DNA from: Tychonema sp. LEGE 06208
GTDB taxonomy: Bacteria; Cyanobacteriota; Cyanobacteriia; Cyanobacteriales; Microcoleaceae
Reading direction: 5' to 3'
Length of the DNA stretch: 35,129 nt
Assembly (NCBI RefSeq): GCF_015207505.1
Contig: NZ_JADEWT010000065.1
Coordinates: 1 to 35,129 of the forward strand
Shown here: positions 15,010-23,320 of the stretch, piece by piece
Layout of the letters: each line of letters opens with the position of its first letter
How positions within the stretch are numbered: the first letter of the stretch is position 1
Notes under the pieces: model-generated
Seen by the model: the letters and a program-made list of their open reading frames with translations, nothing else
Database searches by the model: none
Told to the model about the DNA's origin: nothing
Made by a program: the position numbers and the translations under genes

Positions 15010-16386
15010 ATGAATCTTAAGGAAGTGTTAAAAATGGCTGACGAGATGGTGTTTGCAAAAACCGGTCAGCACCTCGATAACTTACAAGAGGCAATTCTGC
15101 TGGGAACCATGCAAGGTGAGAAATACACCAAAATTGCCGAGGAGATTCACTGTAACGAGAGTTATGTTAGGCAAATCGGATCGCAATTATGGCAGATAAT
15201 TTCAGAAGAGTTGGGAGAAGATATTAATAAAAAAAATTTTAGATCGGCAATTAAGAGGTTACAAGTCTCTAATTCTTCAAACTTTGCACAAGACGTTGTA
15301 GCCATCGGCAATTTTAATATCTGTGGAGAAGCTAGACACCCGCAAAATATCCCAAACTCACATCCACCAAATCAAGAAACATCTAACCCACAACAAACTA
15401 AAACTTCACATCAAGATTTAAGCGAAATGCCGGAGTTGGGCAATTTCTTCGATCGCACTTCCGAACTCCAAACCCTCACAACCTGGATTCTACAACAAAA
15501 CTGCCGCCTCATCACCCTCACCGGCATCAGCGGCATCGGCAAAACATCCCTAGCAGTACAACTCGTACAACAAATCAAACACGAGTTTGAATACGCAGTT
15601 TGGTACACCCTAGACGAATTCCCCACCATCGATAAATTTCAATCAAACCTAACACAGCTTTTTTCCCAGTCAGAAAACCCAGATTCACCCCCAACCAACC
15701 AGAAACGCTTACCGCTAATTAAATATTTACAACACCATCGCTGTTTAATAGTCTTGGATGACGTTCACAACCTTTTTTGTAGCGGGGAATTAGCAGGAAA
15801 GTACAAACCAAAACACGAAGAATATCGCACCCTATTCAAACAAATAGAAAAATTATCCCATTCAAGTTGCTTTCTGCTAGTCGGTTGGGAACCGCCCAAA
15901 GAAGTTCCTCAACTTACCAGCCAAAATACTCCCATTCGTACCTTACAACTCACAGGCTTAGATATCGCAGCAGCACGGGAAATCCTCAGAGATAAAGGAT
16001 TAGCAGAAATCGATAACTGCGAAGCACTTATTCACCGCTACCAAGGCAATCCTCTATGGTTAAAAAGCGTGGCGACTTTGATTCAAGAGCTAGGAATCAG
16101 TGCGACTGAGTTATTAATAGATGATACCATATTGTTAGCCGAAGATTTGAAAGAAGTTTTGCAAGAGCAGTACGATCGCACTTCCGAACTAGAAAAACAA
16201 GTTATGTCATTGTTTGCGACAGAAAACCAGCCAGTCAACTTCGCCAAATTGCTACAAAACCGACAAATACCACCATCAAATTTGCTCAACGCCTTGCAAT
16301 CTCTATCGCGGCGATGCTTGATAGAGAAACAGGAAAATCTTTATACTTTTTCACCTGTAATGAAGCAGTATATCAAAGGATTGTAA
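15010..16386 (+). CDS. HTH-NB-ARC (STAND) ATPase without repeat sensor domain
   Basis: A 458-residue protein. Residues 1-85 (VFAKTGQHL, LQEAILLGTMQGEKYTKIAE, YVRQIGSQLW, NFRSAIKRL) form the helix-turn-helix domain usually found at the N-terminus of cyanobacterial NB-ARC/WD40 proteins. A Gln/Pro/Ser-rich linker follows. The NB-ARC core has P-loop GISGIGKTS (172-180), Walker B CLIVLDDVHN (245-254), a GLDIAAAREIL helix and NPLWLK, then a winged-helix end (SRRCLIEK, FSPVMKQYI). It stops after the winged helix at 16386; the WD40, TPR or other sensor that usually follows is absent, and no such sequence continues in any frame. It may work with a separate partner or be a truncated receptor. Transcribed away from the restriction genes. 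Confidence 0.85.
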   Translation: MNLKEVLKMADEMVFAKTGQHLDNLQEAILLGTMQGEKYTKIAEEIHCNESYVRQIGSQLWQIISEELGEDINKKNFRSAIKRLQVSNSSNFAQDVVAIGNFNICGEARHPQNIPNSHPPNQETSNPQQTKTSHQDLSEMPELGNFFDRTSELQTLTTWILQQNCRLITLTGISGIGKTSLAVQLVQQIKHEFEYAVWYTLDEFPTIDKFQSNLTQLFSQSENPDSPPTNQKRLPLIKYLQHHRCLIVLDDVHNLFCSGELAGKYKPKHEEYRTLFKQIEKLSHSSCFLLVGWEPPKEVPQLTSQNTPIRTLQLTGLDIAAAREILRDKGLAEIDNCEALIHRYQGNPLWLKSVATLIQELGISATELLIDDTILLAEDLKEVLQEQYDRTSELEKQVMSLFATENQPVNFAKLLQNRQIPPSNLLNALQSLSRRCLIEKQENLYTFSPVMKQYIKGL

Positions 16387-16426
16387 CGGAGATGTTGCAC
16401 CATTGTTAATAAACCTTTTATTTCTT

Positions 16427-16450
16427 AGTCTGCGGAGGCAGACTTTGTTT
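16427..16450 (+). terminator. Hairpin terminator after NB-ARC gene
   Basis: AGTCTGC (16427-16433) pairs perfectly with GCAGACT (16438-16444) across GGAG and is followed by TTGTTT. A second hairpin, GCGGTT/AACCGC, lies at 16459-16472. The pair also has the look of a dispersed cyanobacterial palindrome, so terminator function is likely but not certain. Confidence 0.55.
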
Positions 16451-16530
16451 GACAAGAAGCGGTTTCAACCGCCCCATCATTAAGAGTGGTGACTGTGCTA
16501 TCATAGAATACAAAACATATTGATTCGAGT

Positions 16531-16637
16531 TATAGCGTTTCTCAGAAAGATGAGGTATGCTAATTTATGCTACAAACCTTACACCACCAAGCTTTTTAAG
16601 TGAAAATTCGTACCTCATCAATGTGAAAAAGGCTATA
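16531..16637. repeat. TATAGC...GGCTATA dispersed repeat, copy 1
   Basis: Begins TATAGCGTTTCTCA with GATGAGGTATGC soon after, and ends GTGAAAAAGGCTATA. The two ends are imperfect inverted copies. Related copies lie at 23224-23320 and 25864-25937. Two bases after its end is the ATG of the socA-like gene, whose only purine-rich ribosome site (AAAAAGG) is in the repeat's last bases. Confidence 0.75.
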
Positions 16638-16638
16638 T

Positions 16639-17115
16639 ATGACCACAATAACTACAGTCACAACAGCCTCCCAACTCGCAGATTACTACATCAGGTTTGC
16701 GAATGACGTAGGTTCCTATCTCAGCAACCACAAGCTACAAAAACTATTGTACTATGCCCAAGCATGGTATCTAGCATTTGAGGATACGCCGCTGTTTGAT
16801 GAAGATTTTGAAGCTTGGGTGCACGGGCCGACTATTCCGGCTTTATTTTACGAATACAAAGAACAATTTGACTGGAAGCCAATTCTCAAAGAAGTCTAAA
16901 AACCAGAGTTTTCAGAAGAAGTACAAGAGTTTTTAGACGAGTTATCCGATGATTATTTCTTTCGGGATGCTTATGAGTTAGAATTGATGGTGCGACGCGA
17001 AGATCCTTGGATTAATGCTAGAGGTGGGTTGCCAAGAGATGAGTCTTGTCGTGCTATTATTACGAAGGAATCAATGAGAGAATTTTACAAAACCCGTGTC
17101 ATAGAAGAAAATTAA
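16639..17115 (+). pseudogene. Panacea/SocA-like antitoxin gene with in-frame TAA
   Basis: ATG 16639 encodes QLADYYIRFANDVGSYLSNH, KLQKLLYYAQAWYLAFEDTP and FDEDFEAWVHGPTIP, the hallmark of the Panacea (DUF4065, SocA/GepA) domain, up to KEV and a TAA at 16897-16899. The same frame then continues KPEFSEEVQEFLDEL, YFFRDAYELELMVRREDPWI, NARGGLPRDESCRAII and SMREFYKTRVIEEN to TAA 17113-17115. The joined 158-codon frame has the expected family length, with a single nonsense codon at position 87. Panacea proteins act as antitoxins or proteolytic adaptors for varied toxins. The product would stop at 86 residues unless the codon is read through. Confidence 0.8.
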
Positions 17116-17293
17116 AAAATCCGATATACGCCGCCAGCAATCTTTATCTAGTATCAATCGTCTAGATGTTAAAATACCGGAAAGAGTTAGTTTTTCTTTC
17201 ATATATTACCAGGACGATAAAGATAAGTTTTCAAGTGGGATAATTAATGTTACCCAAATTCAGGAAACGGCAGTGCCTTGTCCTTACAATTAA
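17111..17293 (+). pseudogene. Possible partner-gene remnant after socA-like gene
   Basis: A frame open from 17105 to TAA 17291-17293 overlaps the end of the socA-like gene and encodes KKSDIRRQQSLSSINRLDVK, IPERVSFSFIYYQDDKDKFS and then non-natural residues. It has no ATG, GTG or TTG start, and from about 17250 it becomes dispersed repeat sequence. The composition looks like real protein, and the position is that of the second gene (toxin or partner) of a Panacea locus. Identity unknown. Confidence 0.35.
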
Positions 17294-17324
17294 TCGGGTA
17301 GGGAAACGGCATTGCCGTGTCCTT
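17263..17324. repeat. Paired GGAAACGGCA palindromic repeats
   Basis: GGAAACGGCAGTGCCTTGTC (17263) and GGAAACGGCATTGCCGTGTC (17302) are near-identical units 39 bases apart; ACGGCATTGCCGT in the second is a perfect palindrome around the centre. Dispersed repeats that overlie the end of the partner-gene remnant. Confidence 0.6.
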
Positions 17325-17352
17325 CTCGGTGGCGGGGTTCCCTCAGACTAAA

Positions 17353-17413
17353 GAAACCGGGTTTTTTATCTAATCTGTGGTTGTAACGAAATATTTTCGC
17401 AAAAAAACCGGTT
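17353..17413. repeat. GAAACCGGGTTT palindromic repeat
   Basis: GAAACCGGGTTTTTT at the left and AAAAAAACCGGTTT at the right enclose an AACGAAATATTTTCGC segment. Similar units are found at 28875-28938, 29111-29128 and 31889-31955, so it is a dispersed family. Confidence 0.55.
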
Positions 17414-17440
17414 TATGGCACCCGTGGGTAAGTCCTAATT

Positions 17441-17575
17441 TTAAGCAAATTTTGCATAGAGAGCTAAAATAAAATTCACGCTTAAAAAGCCGACTGCGAG
17501 TACGAGAATGATAAAGATTGCGATACTGAAAATAGACTTTAGCCGATCGCCAATTTCTGGTTTTTCTGAGTTCAT
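17441..17575 (-). CDS. Small membrane protein (44 residues)
   Basis: ATG 17575 opens a 44-codon frame: MNSEKPEIGDRLKSIFSIAI followed by FIILVLAVGFLSVNFILALY and AKFA. A short charged N-terminus precedes one strongly hydrophobic helix (about residues 14-38), a form seen in small subunits of membrane complexes and in membrane-active peptides. No good Shine-Dalgarno is seen. A larger 108-codon frame on the same strand (17370-17696) overlaps it, but its second half is Arg/Tyr/Phe-rich and looks like a shadow. Family not recognised. Confidence 0.4.
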   Translation of the reverse strand: MNSEKPEIGDRLKSIFSIAIFIILVLAVGFLSVNFILALYAKFA

Positions 17576-17951
17576 CGGTCAATTTTTGCTGTAAATTGGT
17601 TCCGGGAAATTGAGCAAGAATATATTGTACCAATGCAGGCACAAAAATGCAACTCCCGAACGGCTCAAAACTCCGATCGCCCTCATGAGGTGGCATTTTT
17701 CATCTAAAATCTAAAAATCGACTGGCTTTTGTAGCGATGGTCGATCGCCCAAACCAGATCGCACCCGCCTCCTGTAAAATAGAGGGCGCGCTGGGTTTTA
17801 CCGTTTAACAGCCCCAATGGCGGGCGATCGCGCCTAGGTATGCCAAATACATAATAATATACCAGTTATCCTTAACCTACTCAATAAGGTAAAAATAGAA
17901 GAGTGTCACGAAATAATCTAAAACATATAACTGAAAAAAGGATATAAATCA

Positions 17952-18833
17952 ATGCTTCACCCAGTCTCGCAACCTTACCAACAACGAGAAAATACTATGA
18001 CTCAAAGAGCCGTGCGGAAGCCAAACCCCTCTGCTAGAAACCACTTAAGGCAAAGTTTTCCTCAAAGACACTGGCTGGAACTAGCAGAATACGCCTCTCT
18101 GGCGGCCTCTGGAGTCGGTTCCCTAGCGGTAGCACTGTCGGGTCAAGCTTTTTACGGAGTAGCGCCCCTCACTTTGGCTTTGTCGCTGAATGTTGCTAAC
18201 CGATATCGATTCGAGCAACAAGTGCGGGTTCACCAAAATTCCGAACTAGCCAGCGTGCAAAAGTCGGTAAATAAAGTCGAAAAAACCGCGGTGACGGTAA
18301 TTGTAAAATTGCGGAAGCAGTTGTCAGGAGATATTGCAACGCTGCGCCAGCAAATGGCTGCATTACCTAGAACAGAAGGCTTTGACGAATCTCTAGACAT
18401 CGAGCGGCAGTTGCTGAGTTTGGGAGAATCGGTAGCTTCTTTGCAAGAAATCGTAGCATCTGCCGTGCTCAATGTCCGCGAGCAAGTAAGCCAACAACTG
18501 CAAGATTTATCCGTTGGCCAACCTGCAAATCTCGAAGCCGTGGAAGACGCGATAGAGAAACTGCAAACCGCGACAAAATGCTTGACAGAAACTGCTATCA
18601 CCCAAGACGAATGGGAAGCAGTAAATACTCGATTCTTGGAAATCCAGAAAGTCATGGCAAATCTGCAAAGTCAACTGCAATCTACCCCGCACCAATTAAC
18701 TCCCGATTTGTCTGCAGTCCAAGCTCAAATCTACCGTTTGGAACACGAGCAACAAGAAGTTGTGAAACCTCACCTCAAGCGTTTAATCTCGGTAGTAAAG
18801 CAGTTGCAGCATACGCAAGAAAATAGTCAGTAG
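17952..18833 (+). CDS. Cyanobacterial coiled-coil membrane protein
   Basis: A 293-residue protein. A basic N-terminus (about 45 residues) is followed by two closely spaced hydrophobic segments (ASLAASGVGSLAVALSG and APLTLALSLNVAN, about 49-82) and then about 200 residues of charged helix with heptad pattern (RLEHEQQEVVKPHLKRLISV near the end), so a hairpin anchor with a cytoplasmic coiled coil is likely. Function unknown. AAAGGA lies 12 bases before ATG 17952; ATG 17997 (MTQRAVRK) is a possible alternative. The last codons (Ser-Gln-stop) are part of the heptamer array that begins at 18825, so the array has set the C-terminus. Confidence 0.7.
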   Translation: MLHPVSQPYQQRENTMTQRAVRKPNPSARNHLRQSFPQRHWLELAEYASLAASGVGSLAVALSGQAFYGVAPLTLALSLNVANRYRFEQQVRVHQNSELASVQKSVNKVEKTAVTVIVKLRKQLSGDIATLRQQMAALPRTEGFDESLDIERQLLSLGESVASLQEIVASAVLNVREQVSQQLQDLSVGQPANLEAVEDAIEKLQTATKCLTETAITQDEWEAVNTRFLEIQKVMANLQSQLQSTPHQLTPDLSAVQAQIYRLEHEQQEVVKPHLKRLISVVKQLQHTQENSQ

Positions 18834-19017
18834 TCAGTAGTCAGTAGTCAGTAGTCAGTAGTCATTAGTCAGTAGTCAGTAGTCAGTAGTCAGTAGTCAG
18901 TAGTCAGTAGTCATTAGTCATTAGTCAGTAGTCATTAGTCATTAGTCATTAGTCATTAGTCATTAGTCATTAGTCATTAGTCATTAGTCAGTAATCAGTA
19001 GTCATTAGTCAGCAGTC
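18825..19017. repeat. Heptanucleotide array (AGTCAGT/AGTCATT), about 27 units
   Basis: A continuous 7-base-period array mixing AGTCAGT and AGTCATT, with a few variant units near its right end (AATCAGT, AGCAGTC). It begins inside the coiled-coil gene and supplies its stop codon. A short offshoot follows at 19042-19067. No spacers are present, so it is not a CRISPR array. Confidence 0.95.
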
Positions 19018-19152
19018 CTTTTACCCGAAGAGCTAAGTCGAATGGTAGTCATTAGTGATTAGTCATTTTAGCCGCTCGCGAAGCGGAAGGCTAGTTATCA
19101 GCAGACAAGATTCTATTCATTCACTCTCAAAAGTTGAAATTCATCTTTGTGA

Positions 19153-19273
19153 AGGGAGTATCTTAGTTTTGCAAAAAGCATTTTTTTGTATTGCGAGCAT
19201 CCCCGAATAGCGAGTTGTACAATACGCTCTTCGGGGATGTTCGCACTATAATGCAAAATACCAGATGCTCCCT
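19153..19273. repeat. 121-bp long-hairpin element
   Basis: The left arm starts AGGGAGTATCTTAGTTTTGC and ends TGCGAGCATCCCCGAA (to 19207). The reverse complement of the right arm (19230-19273) starts AGGGAGCATCTGGTATTTTG and ends GTGCGAACATCCCCGAA. The inner 15-base stem GCGAGCATCCCCGAA/TTCGGGGATGTTCGC has one G-T type mismatch. It is a MITE-like palindrome between the heptamer array and the oligopeptidase gene. Confidence 0.7.
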
Positions 19274-19418
19274 AAGTCATCAGTCAGAAGGAAGATTTTC
19301 GCACTCTCTTCTTCTCCCCATCTCCCGGCGGTCGTCCAAATTTTTCGACAATTGTGTTACAAAATTAAAAGGTAATCTGTCTAGTTCATCTGTTTTCAAC
19401 CAGTTAGAATAAAATTAA

Positions 19419-21521
19419 ATGACTGCAACCGTAAATATTCCTGATAACCCATTACTAATTGGCCAAGGATTGCCGACCTTTGACGCGATCGCCCCAGAGC
19501 ACGTAATCCCAGCCATTACCGAACTGCTGACCGAGCTAGAAGGCTCGCTAGCTGCCTTAGAAGCATCTGTAGAGCCGACTTGGAGCGGTTTAGTAGAACC
19601 CTTACAACAGCTTGGAGAGCGCTTAAATTGGAGCTGGAGCATTGTCGGACATTTGATGGGGGTGAAAAATAGCCCGGAATTGCGATCGGCCCACGAAACA
19701 GTGCAGCCGGAAGTAGTAAAATTTTGGAGCAAAGTCAGTCAAAGCAAACCGCTTTACGAAGCTTTTAAAGCGCTGCGGGCCAACAAAAATTGGGACAACT
19801 TAGAGTCAGCTCAACAGCGAATTGTCGAAGCCGCTCTCCGAGATGCACAACTCTCCGGCGTGGGTTTAGAAGGCGAACAAAAAGAGCGTTTTAATGCCAT
19901 TCAATTAGAATTGGCCGAAATTACTACTCAATTTTCCAATCACGTCCTCGACGCTACCAAAGCTTTCAGCATCACCCTCACAAACAAAGAGGAAATTGAC
20001 GGTTTACCGCCGAGTTTGTTGAGTTTAGCAGCCCAAGCCGCTCGCAGTGCCGGCGCAGAAAATGCCGATGCCGAAAACGGCCCTTGGCGGATTACTTTAG
20101 ACTTCCCCAGTTACGGCCCTTTCATGCAGCACAGCACTCGCCGCGAGTTGCGCGAAAAGTTGTACAAAGCTTTTATCGGTAGAGCCAGCAGTGGAGAGTT
20201 GAATAACTGGCCTTTGACCGATCGCATTTTAGCACTGCGCCAGGAAAAAGCAGCCTTGCTCGGCTTTAACAGTTATGCCGAATTGAGTCTGGCGAGCAAA
20301 ATGGCTCCCGACGTTGCAGCAGTCGAAGCTTTGTTAGAAGAATTGCGCCAAGCTAGTTACAGTGCTGCTGTCAAAGATTTAGAAGAGTTGAAAGCGTTTG
20401 CGGCGGCCAAAGGTGCGCCGGAATCAGGGGATTTGAAGCACTGGGATATGGGTTTTTGGTCGGAACGGCAGCGCGAAGAAAAATTTGCTTTTAGTGCCGA
20501 AGAATTGCGCCCTTATTTTGCTCTGCCACAGGTATTGGATGGCTTATTTGGATTAGTAAAGCGGCTGTTTGGCGTGACAGTAACGGCGGCGGACGGTCAA
20601 GCTCCTGTGTGGCACAAAGATGTGCGCTATTTCCAAATAGATGATGAAGCCGGAAATACGATCGCCAATTTCTATTTAGACCCCTACAGTCGCCCGGAAG
20701 AAAAGCGCGGCGGTGCTTGGATGAACGATTGCGTGGTGCGCGCTAAATTTGTGGAAGCGGGAAAAACCATCACGCGGTTGCCGGTGGCTTATTTGGTGTG
20801 CAACCAAAGTCCTCCCGTGGACGGAAAACCGAGTTTAATGACTTTTTTGGAAGTCGAAACTTTGTTTCACGAATTCGGTCACGGTTTGCAGCATATGCTG
20901 ACAACGGTAGACTATCCGGGGGCTTCTGGCATCAATAATGTTGAGTGGGATGCGGTGGAATTGCCCAGTCAATTTATGGAAAATTGGTGTTACGATCGGG
21001 CTACTTTGTTCGGGATGGCAAAGCATTACCAAACCGGGGAAACTTTACCGGAACACTATTACCAAAAACTGCTAGCAGCGCGCCACTACATGAGCGGTAG
21101 CGTCATGCTCAGACAAGTACATTTTAGCAGTATCGATATCGAATTGCACCACCGCTACCAGTCGGGCGGTAGCGAAACTGTGGCGGATGTCCGCAATCGC
21201 ATCGCTAAAACTACGACTGTTTTACCTCCTCTGAAAGAAGACGCATTTTTGTGCGCTTTCGGACACATTTTTGCGGGCGGTTATGCGGCGGGCTATTACA
21301 GTTATAAATGGGCGGAAGTTCTCAGCGCTGATGCTTTTGCGGCGTTTGAGGAGGCTGGTTTGGAAGATGAAGATGCGATCGCCTCTACGGGTAAACGCTT
21401 CCGCGAGACTGTGTTGGGATTGGGCGGCAGTTTGCACCCGATGGAAGTGTTTAAAACTTTCCGGGGGCGCGAACCTAGCACTAAGGCTTTGTTAAGACAC
21501 AGCGGTTTAGTTGCGGCTTAA
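19419..21521 (+). CDS. prlC: M3 family oligopeptidase (oligopeptidase A type)
   Basis: A 700-residue zinc metallopeptidase of the thimet/oligopeptidase A family, full length. Zinc motif HEFGH at 484-488 (in LFHEFGHGLQHML) and third ligand E514 in WDAVELPSQFMENW are intact; the substrate loop segment GHIFAGGYAAGYYSYKW (about 609-625) is present. No signal peptide, so a cytosolic enzyme that degrades short peptides. ATG 19419 is the first start; no strong Shine-Dalgarno precedes it. A strong intrinsic terminator lies at 21669-21718. Confidence 0.93.
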   Translation: MTATVNIPDNPLLIGQGLPTFDAIAPEHVIPAITELLTELEGSLAALEASVEPTWSGLVEPLQQLGERLNWSWSIVGHLMGVKNSPELRSAHETVQPEVVKFWSKVSQSKPLYEAFKALRANKNWDNLESAQQRIVEAALRDAQLSGVGLEGEQKERFNAIQLELAEITTQFSNHVLDATKAFSITLTNKEEIDGLPPSLLSLAAQAARSAGAENADAENGPWRITLDFPSYGPFMQHSTRRELREKLYKAFIGRASSGELNNWPLTDRILALRQEKAALLGFNSYAELSLASKMAPDVAAVEALLEELRQASYSAAVKDLEELKAFAAAKGAPESGDLKHWDMGFWSERQREEKFAFSAEELRPYFALPQVLDGLFGLVKRLFGVTVTAADGQAPVWHKDVRYFQIDDEAGNTIANFYLDPYSRPEEKRGGAWMNDCVVRAKFVEAGKTITRLPVAYLVCNQSPPVDGKPSLMTFLEVETLFHEFGHGLQHMLTTVDYPGASGINNVEWDAVELPSQFMENWCYDRATLFGMAKHYQTGETLPEHYYQKLLAARHYMSGSVMLRQVHFSSIDIELHHRYQSGGSETVADVRNRIAKTTTVLPPLKEDAFLCAFGHIFAGGYAAGYYSYKWAEVLSADAFAAFEEAGLEDEDAIASTGKRFRETVLGLGGSLHPMEVFKTFRGREPSTKALLRHSGLVAA

Positions 21522-21561
21522 TCGACTGTGGAATATCAATCCTGGTTGTACCGTCAGGTGA

Positions 21562-21592
21562 TTGTTGACTGTTGACTGTTGACTGTTGACTC
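21562..21592. repeat. Heptanucleotide array (TTGACTG)n
   Basis: Four units of TTGACTG at exact period, starting 41 bases after the oligopeptidase stop; a degenerate extension lies at 21611-21635. Confidence 0.8.
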
Positions 21593-21668
21593 GCGGTCGA
21601 AAAACTGAATGGTTGAGTGTTAACTGCTGACTCGATTTTATTATTTCGATGCAGCCGGAAACGATATA

Positions 21669-21718
21669 AAAACCGGGATTAATACGGGTGAATGTATCTG
21701 GATTAATCCCGGTTTTTT
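21669..21718 (+). terminator. Strong intrinsic terminator of oligopeptidase gene
   Basis: AAAACCGGGATTAAT (21669-21683) pairs perfectly over 15 bases with ATTAATCCCGGTTTT (21702-21716), followed by further T. The 18-base loop is long. The A-rich left side would also allow termination of leftward transcripts. Confidence 0.8.
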
Positions 21719-21719
21719 C

Positions 21720-22200
21720 CTGAATTCAAAGGTTTGTAGTCAGGACTTCATCAGCTAACCGGCATTTAATTTGCACGCTCCGAAAGCTCCAACCCTACAC
21801 CCGACACCCCACACTCCTTTCGACAATTTCAATATGCAATTTAGAGGCGCAGCTATCCCTCTTGAGAAATCGCCAGCCGACTTTAGCTTAGGTTGAAGGC
21901 TCATCAAAGCAGCATCAGTGTTAATACTTTCAGTATAAACTGCCCTTTCCAAATATTTGCTGTAATCTATCAGTGATTATACTTAATTTCCATCAACTAG
22001 AAGTTAACTTTATATTTTGCAATATTTACGGGCTGTTTTTTCGATACAGCTAAGGCTTTTATTGGCAACTAAAAAACCTGGATTTTACCAAATCTTTAAT
22101 ATAAGCGGTTAACAGCGCTAGTTTTTTAAAGTTTTGATAAAGACGGTGGGACGGCGACTCAAAAAATAGAAAGAAAGCAGGTAAAAATTCAAAAATTGTA
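21720..22200. other. Intergenic region with repeat fragments only
   Basis: The reverse complement of 21731-21749 is the GAAGTCCTGACT repeat also seen at 655. A CTACACCCGACACCCCACAC-type low-complexity run lies at about 21793-21817. A half copy of the GCCGGAAACGATATAA end found in the 25706-25821 element lies just before the terminator. No convincing gene was seen; the open frames here are short and cover repeats. Confidence 0.5.
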
Positions 22201-22230
22201 TTGTCAAAAAACTTTGATATATATGATAAT
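22201..22230 (+). promoter_or_regulatory. Probable promoter of remA-gmk
   Basis: TTGTCA (22201-22206), an 18-base spacer and GATAAT (22225-22230), 46 bases before the remA start. Confidence 0.5.
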
Positions 22231-22276
22231 AAGTAAAGATTGATGGTTACTCGTTCACCCAAAATTTAAGATTTTC

Positions 22277-22543
22277 ATGGATATTCAATTAATTAATATC
22301 GGTTTTGGTAATATTGTGTCGGCTAACCGAGTGATTGCCATTGTCAGTCCCGAATCGGCACCAATTAAGCGTATAATTACTGATGCGCGGGAGCGCGGAC
22401 AATTGGTTGATGCTACCTACGGCCGCCGCACGAGGGCGGTAATTATTACAGATTCGAGTCATGTCATCCTCTCGGCGATTCAGCCGGAAACGGTGGCTAA
22501 TCGTTTTGCGATCGGTAAAGACAGTCAAGTTCGGGATGATTGA
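22277..22543 (+). CDS. remA: RemA family regulator (DUF370)
   Basis: An 88-residue protein covering the whole DUF370/RemA family: [60 protein letters not shown] and the closing [11 protein letters not shown]. In Bacillus RemA is a DNA-binding activator of matrix genes that forms octameric rings; the conserved Arg-rich loops are present here. The gene lies just before gmk, the same order as in many Firmicutes and cyanobacteria. Role in cyanobacteria not established. Confidence 0.92.
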   Translation: MDIQLINIGFGNIVSANRVIAIVSPESAPIKRIITDARERGQLVDATYGRRTRAVIITDSSHVILSAIQPETVANRFAIGKDSQVRDD

Positions 22544-22621
22544 TGTTTATCAGTTGCAATTTGAGCACTTACAGTATACAGTAACCGAAAGCTTAAATTG
22601 TTACGAGTTTCTATTCTAAAA

Positions 22622-23191
22622 ATGAAATCCGGTAAATTAATTGTTCTGACTGGGCCTAGCGGTGTGGGGAAAGGCACCTTAGTCCGATCGCTCCTCAATC
22701 GCCATCCCGAATTATGTCTTTCGGTATCCGTCACAACTCGTACACCGCGCGAGGGAGAAATTGAGGGAAAACACTACTATTTTGTCAGCCGCAGCCGTTT
22801 TGAACAAATGGTTGAGGCTGACGAGTTAGCAGAATGGGCAGAGTTTGCCGGCAATCTTTACGGTACTCCCTATTTTGCTCTAACACAGGGCATTGGTGAG
22901 GGAAAATGGGTAATCTTAGAAATTGAACTCGAAGGAGCAAGGCAAATTAGAAATAAGTTTCCAGAGGCTTTGCGACTTTTTATTTTACCTCCTTCTTGGG
23001 AAGAATTGGAACGGCGGCTGCGGAGTCGGGGTCAAGATTCCGAAAGTGCGATCGCCCGGAGATTGCTGCGGGCCAAGGAGGAAATTGAAGCGGCGGGAGA
23101 ATTCGATTTTCAGGTTGTCAATGACGATTTAGAATTTGCTTTAAAAAAACTAGAAGCAATACTTAATTTGGTCGATATTTCGGGTAATTAA
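22622..23191 (+). CDS. gmk: Guanylate kinase
   Basis: A 189-residue enzyme that phosphorylates GMP (and dGMP) to the diphosphate with ATP. P-loop GPSGVGKG (11-18), GMP-binding [20 protein letters not shown], and lid/Arg region [17 protein letters not shown] are intact, and length is normal. ATG 22622 is chosen because family members start at this point; a TTG at 22598 would add eight residues. It follows remA by 78 bases and is probably in one transcript with it. Confidence 0.95.
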   Translation: MKSGKLIVLTGPSGVGKGTLVRSLLNRHPELCLSVSVTTRTPREGEIEGKHYYFVSRSRFEQMVEADELAEWAEFAGNLYGTPYFALTQGIGEGKWVILEIELEGARQIRNKFPEALRLFILPPSWEELERRLRSRGQDSESAIARRLLRAKEEIEAAGEFDFQVVNDDLEFALKKLEAILNLVDISGN

Positions 23192-23223
23192 GAGCTAATA
23201 ACTAATGATTAATAACTAATGAC

Positions 23224-23320
23224 TATAGCATTTCTCAGGTGCGGGAGGTATGCAATAAGGCTTGAAATTCCCGATATTCATGGAAGCTAGTGTACCCGAT
23301 ATTTCGCTCGAAAGGCTATA
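23224..23320. repeat. TATAGC...GGCTATA dispersed repeat, copy 2
   Basis: Starts TATAGCATTTCTCAG with GGGAGGTATGC and ends CTCGAAAGGCTATA; ends are inverted copies of each other. Same family as 16531-16637 and 25864-25937, and directly followed by a heptamer array. Confidence 0.7.

Noticed and set aside
17370..17696. 108-codon minus-strand open frame
   Set aside because: Its first half looks partly protein-like, but the second half is an Arg/Tyr/Phe-rich shadow of a clean single-helix frame and ends in a palindromic repeat; not supported as one gene.
18825..19017. Possible CRISPR array
   Set aside because: The unit is seven bases with no spacers between units, and no cas gene is in the window; it is a heptanucleotide tandem repeat.
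21755..21952. 65-codon minus-strand open frame
   Set aside because: Its last third is the low-complexity CACCCGACACCCCA run and no family is recognised.
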